DNA of 6,081 nucleotides from a bacterium. GTDB taxonomy: Bacteria; ARS69. The stretch lies in assembly GCA_025774805.1 (NCBI GenBank), contig JALGZR010000140.1:1-6081 (forward strand), given 5' to 3'. Each line of letters begins with the position of its first letter. The stretch's first letter is position 1. Below are positions 5,118 to 6,081 of this stretch, in pieces. The position numbers and the translations under genes were made by a program. Below the pieces are notes generated by a model. That model did not search any database. It had not been told where the DNA came from and worked only from the letters and a program-made list of their open reading frames with translations.

Positions 5118-5129
5118 CCCCCCTACCCC
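5108..5129 (-). other. C8 homopolymer and G-quadruplex-capable tract in the AAA+ gene leader
   Basis: The plus strand carries CCC (5108-5110), eight C's (5116-5123) and four C's (5126-5129). The minus strand, which is the template for this gene, is therefore G-rich with enough tracts for a quadruplex. The C8 run is the longest homopolymer I noticed in the window. Confidence 0.5.
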
Positions 5130-5140
5130 ACATCCTGAAC

Positions 5141-5144
5141 GGAG
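5141..5144 (+). promoter_or_regulatory. Ribosome binding site of the AAA+ ATPase gene
   Basis: GGAG lies five bases before the ATG at 5150-5152 and supports this as the start of the AAA+ frame. Confidence 0.6.
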
Positions 5145-5149
5145 ACACC

Positions 5150-6081
5150 ATGCCCGAGAAGCGTCCCGCGACCCTCGGCGAGCTGAGGGCGGCCGGCCAT
5201 CGCCCCCGAAGCGTACGGGAGGAGATCCGGCAGAACGTCCTGCGGGCGCTCCGCCGCGACGAAGAGCTGTTTCCCGGAATCGTCGGCTACGAGCGCACGG
5301 TCATCCCCCAGATCGTGAACGCTCTTCTCTCCCGGCACGACTTCATCCTGCTCGGGCTCCGCGGTCAGGCGAAGTCCCGCATTTTGCGACAGCTCGCTCG
5401 CTTTCTCGACGAGGCGATTCCGGTGGTCCGGGGCAGCGACCTCAATGACGATCCGTTCCGGCCGGTGTCCTCGAGGGCGCGACGGATCGTGGAGGAGCGG
5501 GGAGACGACACCCCGCTCGACTGGCTGCCCCGTTCCCGGCGGTTCGAGGAGAAGCTCGCCACGCCGGACGTCACCATGGCCGATCTCATCGGGGACATCG
5601 ATCCGATCAAGGCGGCCACCGAGAAGCGGACGTACGCCGACCCCGAGATCATCCACTTCGGGATCATCCCCCGCATGAACCGCGGGATCTTCGCGATCAA
5701 CGAGCTGCCCGACCTCCAGCCGCGCATCCAGGTCGGCCTTCTGAATCTGATGCAGGAGAAGGACATTCAGATCCGGGGCTTTCCCGTCCGCCTGCCGCTC
5801 GACATCCTCCTCGTCTACTCGGCGAATCCCGAGGACTACACGAACCGGGGCAACATCATCACTCCGCTCAAGGATCGGATCGGCTCGCAGATCATCACGC
5901 ACTATCCGCGCACGTACGAGGACGCCGCGTCGATCACGTCTCAGGAGGCCTGGATCGATCGGGATTCCGAGGTCGAGGTCGTCGTTCCCCCGCTCTTCCG
6001 GGAGATCATCGAGGAGACGGCCCTGCAGGCGCGGACCTCCGAGCTCGTCGATCAGGGATCGGGGGTCAGCGTCCGTCTCAC
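5150..6081 (+). CDS. MgCh/MoxR-like AAA+ ATPase (3' end outside window)
   Basis: From ATG 5150 the frame stays open to the end of the window, giving 310 residues; the rest is missing. The opening residues and the LFPGIVGYERTVIPQIVNAL segment (40-59) lead into a P-loop GLRGQAKS (69-76, with K75-S76) in the style of MoxR and magnesium-chelatase ATPases. A chelatase-like insert with DVTMADLIGDIDPIKA follows. The Walker B equivalent is GIFAINEL, where N184 stands in place of the usual Asp and E185 is kept. Sensor-1 is in YSANPEDY (N226), and LKDRIGSQ (R243) resembles the DR motif that often contributes the arginine finger. I recognise this as a conserved family annotated variously as magnesium chelatase, sigma-54-interacting regulator or AAA ATPase. 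Relatives usually run to about 480-500 residues and often pair with a von Willebrand factor A protein, so such a gene may follow. It is probably a cytosolic remodelling ATPase rather than a chlorophyll enzyme, since no pigment genes are seen here. Confidence 0.9.
   Translation, partial: MPEKRPATLGELRAAGHRPRSVREEIRQNVLRALRRDEELFPGIVGYERTVIPQIVNALLSRHDFILLGLRGQAKSRILRQLARFLDEAIPVVRGSDLNDDPFRPVSSRARRIVEERGDDTPLDWLPRSRRFEEKLATPDVTMADLIGDIDPIKAATEKRTYADPEIIHFGIIPRMNRGIFAINELPDLQPRIQVGLLNLMQEKDIQIRGFPVRLPLDILLVYSANPEDYTNRGNIITPLKDRIGSQIITHYPRTYEDAASITSQEAWIDRDSEVEVVVPPLFREIIEETALQARTSELVDQGSGVSVRL

Noticed and set aside
4023-5138. Plus-strand open frame of 371 codons opposite the M48 gene
   Set aside because: It runs antisense to an intact HExxH metallopeptidase and on through the divergent promoters, with an Arg/Asp/Gly-rich product lacking any recognisable domain.
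5123-5902. Minus-strand open frame of 259 codons opposite the AAA+ gene
   Set aside because: The plus strand holds the P-loop and sensor motifs. The antisense product is an Asp/Arg/Val-rich shadow and would end in the AAA+ leader.
5150-6081. Calling the AAA+ protein a true magnesium chelatase subunit
   Set aside because: Similarity is to the ATPase fold only. No chlorophyll or cobalamin genes are nearby, and the Walker B differs from that of chelatase I subunits.

Overview
This is a very GC-rich bacterial window with strongly G/C-biased third codon positions and long meaningless reading frames on both strands. It carries six protein genes, of which the first and last run off the ends. I see no RNA genes, insertion sequences, CRISPR arrays or phage genes. 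The gene set does not fix the taxon. The signal-peptide M48 protease and the MgCh-like ATPase would fit a GC-rich Gram-negative-type phylum (Acidobacteria, Eisenbacteria or Gemmatimonadetes style), but that is a guess.

Layout from left to right. (1) 2-601 (+) is the C-terminal part of a tetratricopeptide-repeat protein with a proline-rich acidic tail. (2) 612-1403 (-) is a short-chain dehydrogenase/reductase-fold protein that keeps the cofactor loop but lacks the catalytic Tyr and Lys. It converges on gene 1 with a 10-bp gap. (3) 1404-1636 is a divergent non-coding region. (4) 1637-3283 (+) is an AGCS-family sodium:alanine/glycine symporter with a soluble insertion of about 90 residues between two late membrane helices. 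(5) 3273-3794 (+) is a SLOG/LOG-like Rossmann protein (TIGR00725 type) that overlaps the symporter by 11 bp, so the two look like a translationally coupled operon. (6) 3813-4949 (-) is an exported M48 zinc metallopeptidase with an uncharacterised C-terminal domain, convergent with gene 5. (7) 4950-5149 is a dense divergent control region. (8) 5150 to the end (+) is the N-terminal 310 residues of a MgCh/MoxR-like AAA+ ATPase.

There is no obvious single pathway. The one clear functional unit is symporter plus SLOG protein. The M48 protease and the AAA+ ATPase share a 200-bp divergent regulatory region with two good sigma-70-type promoters, an enriched CGAAC/GTTCG pentamer, a hairpin and G-quadruplex-capable tracts in both leaders. 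The points most worth a second look are the degenerate SDR active site, the symporter insertion, this divergent control region, and a canonical G-quadruplex motif that overlaps the stop codon of the SLOG gene.
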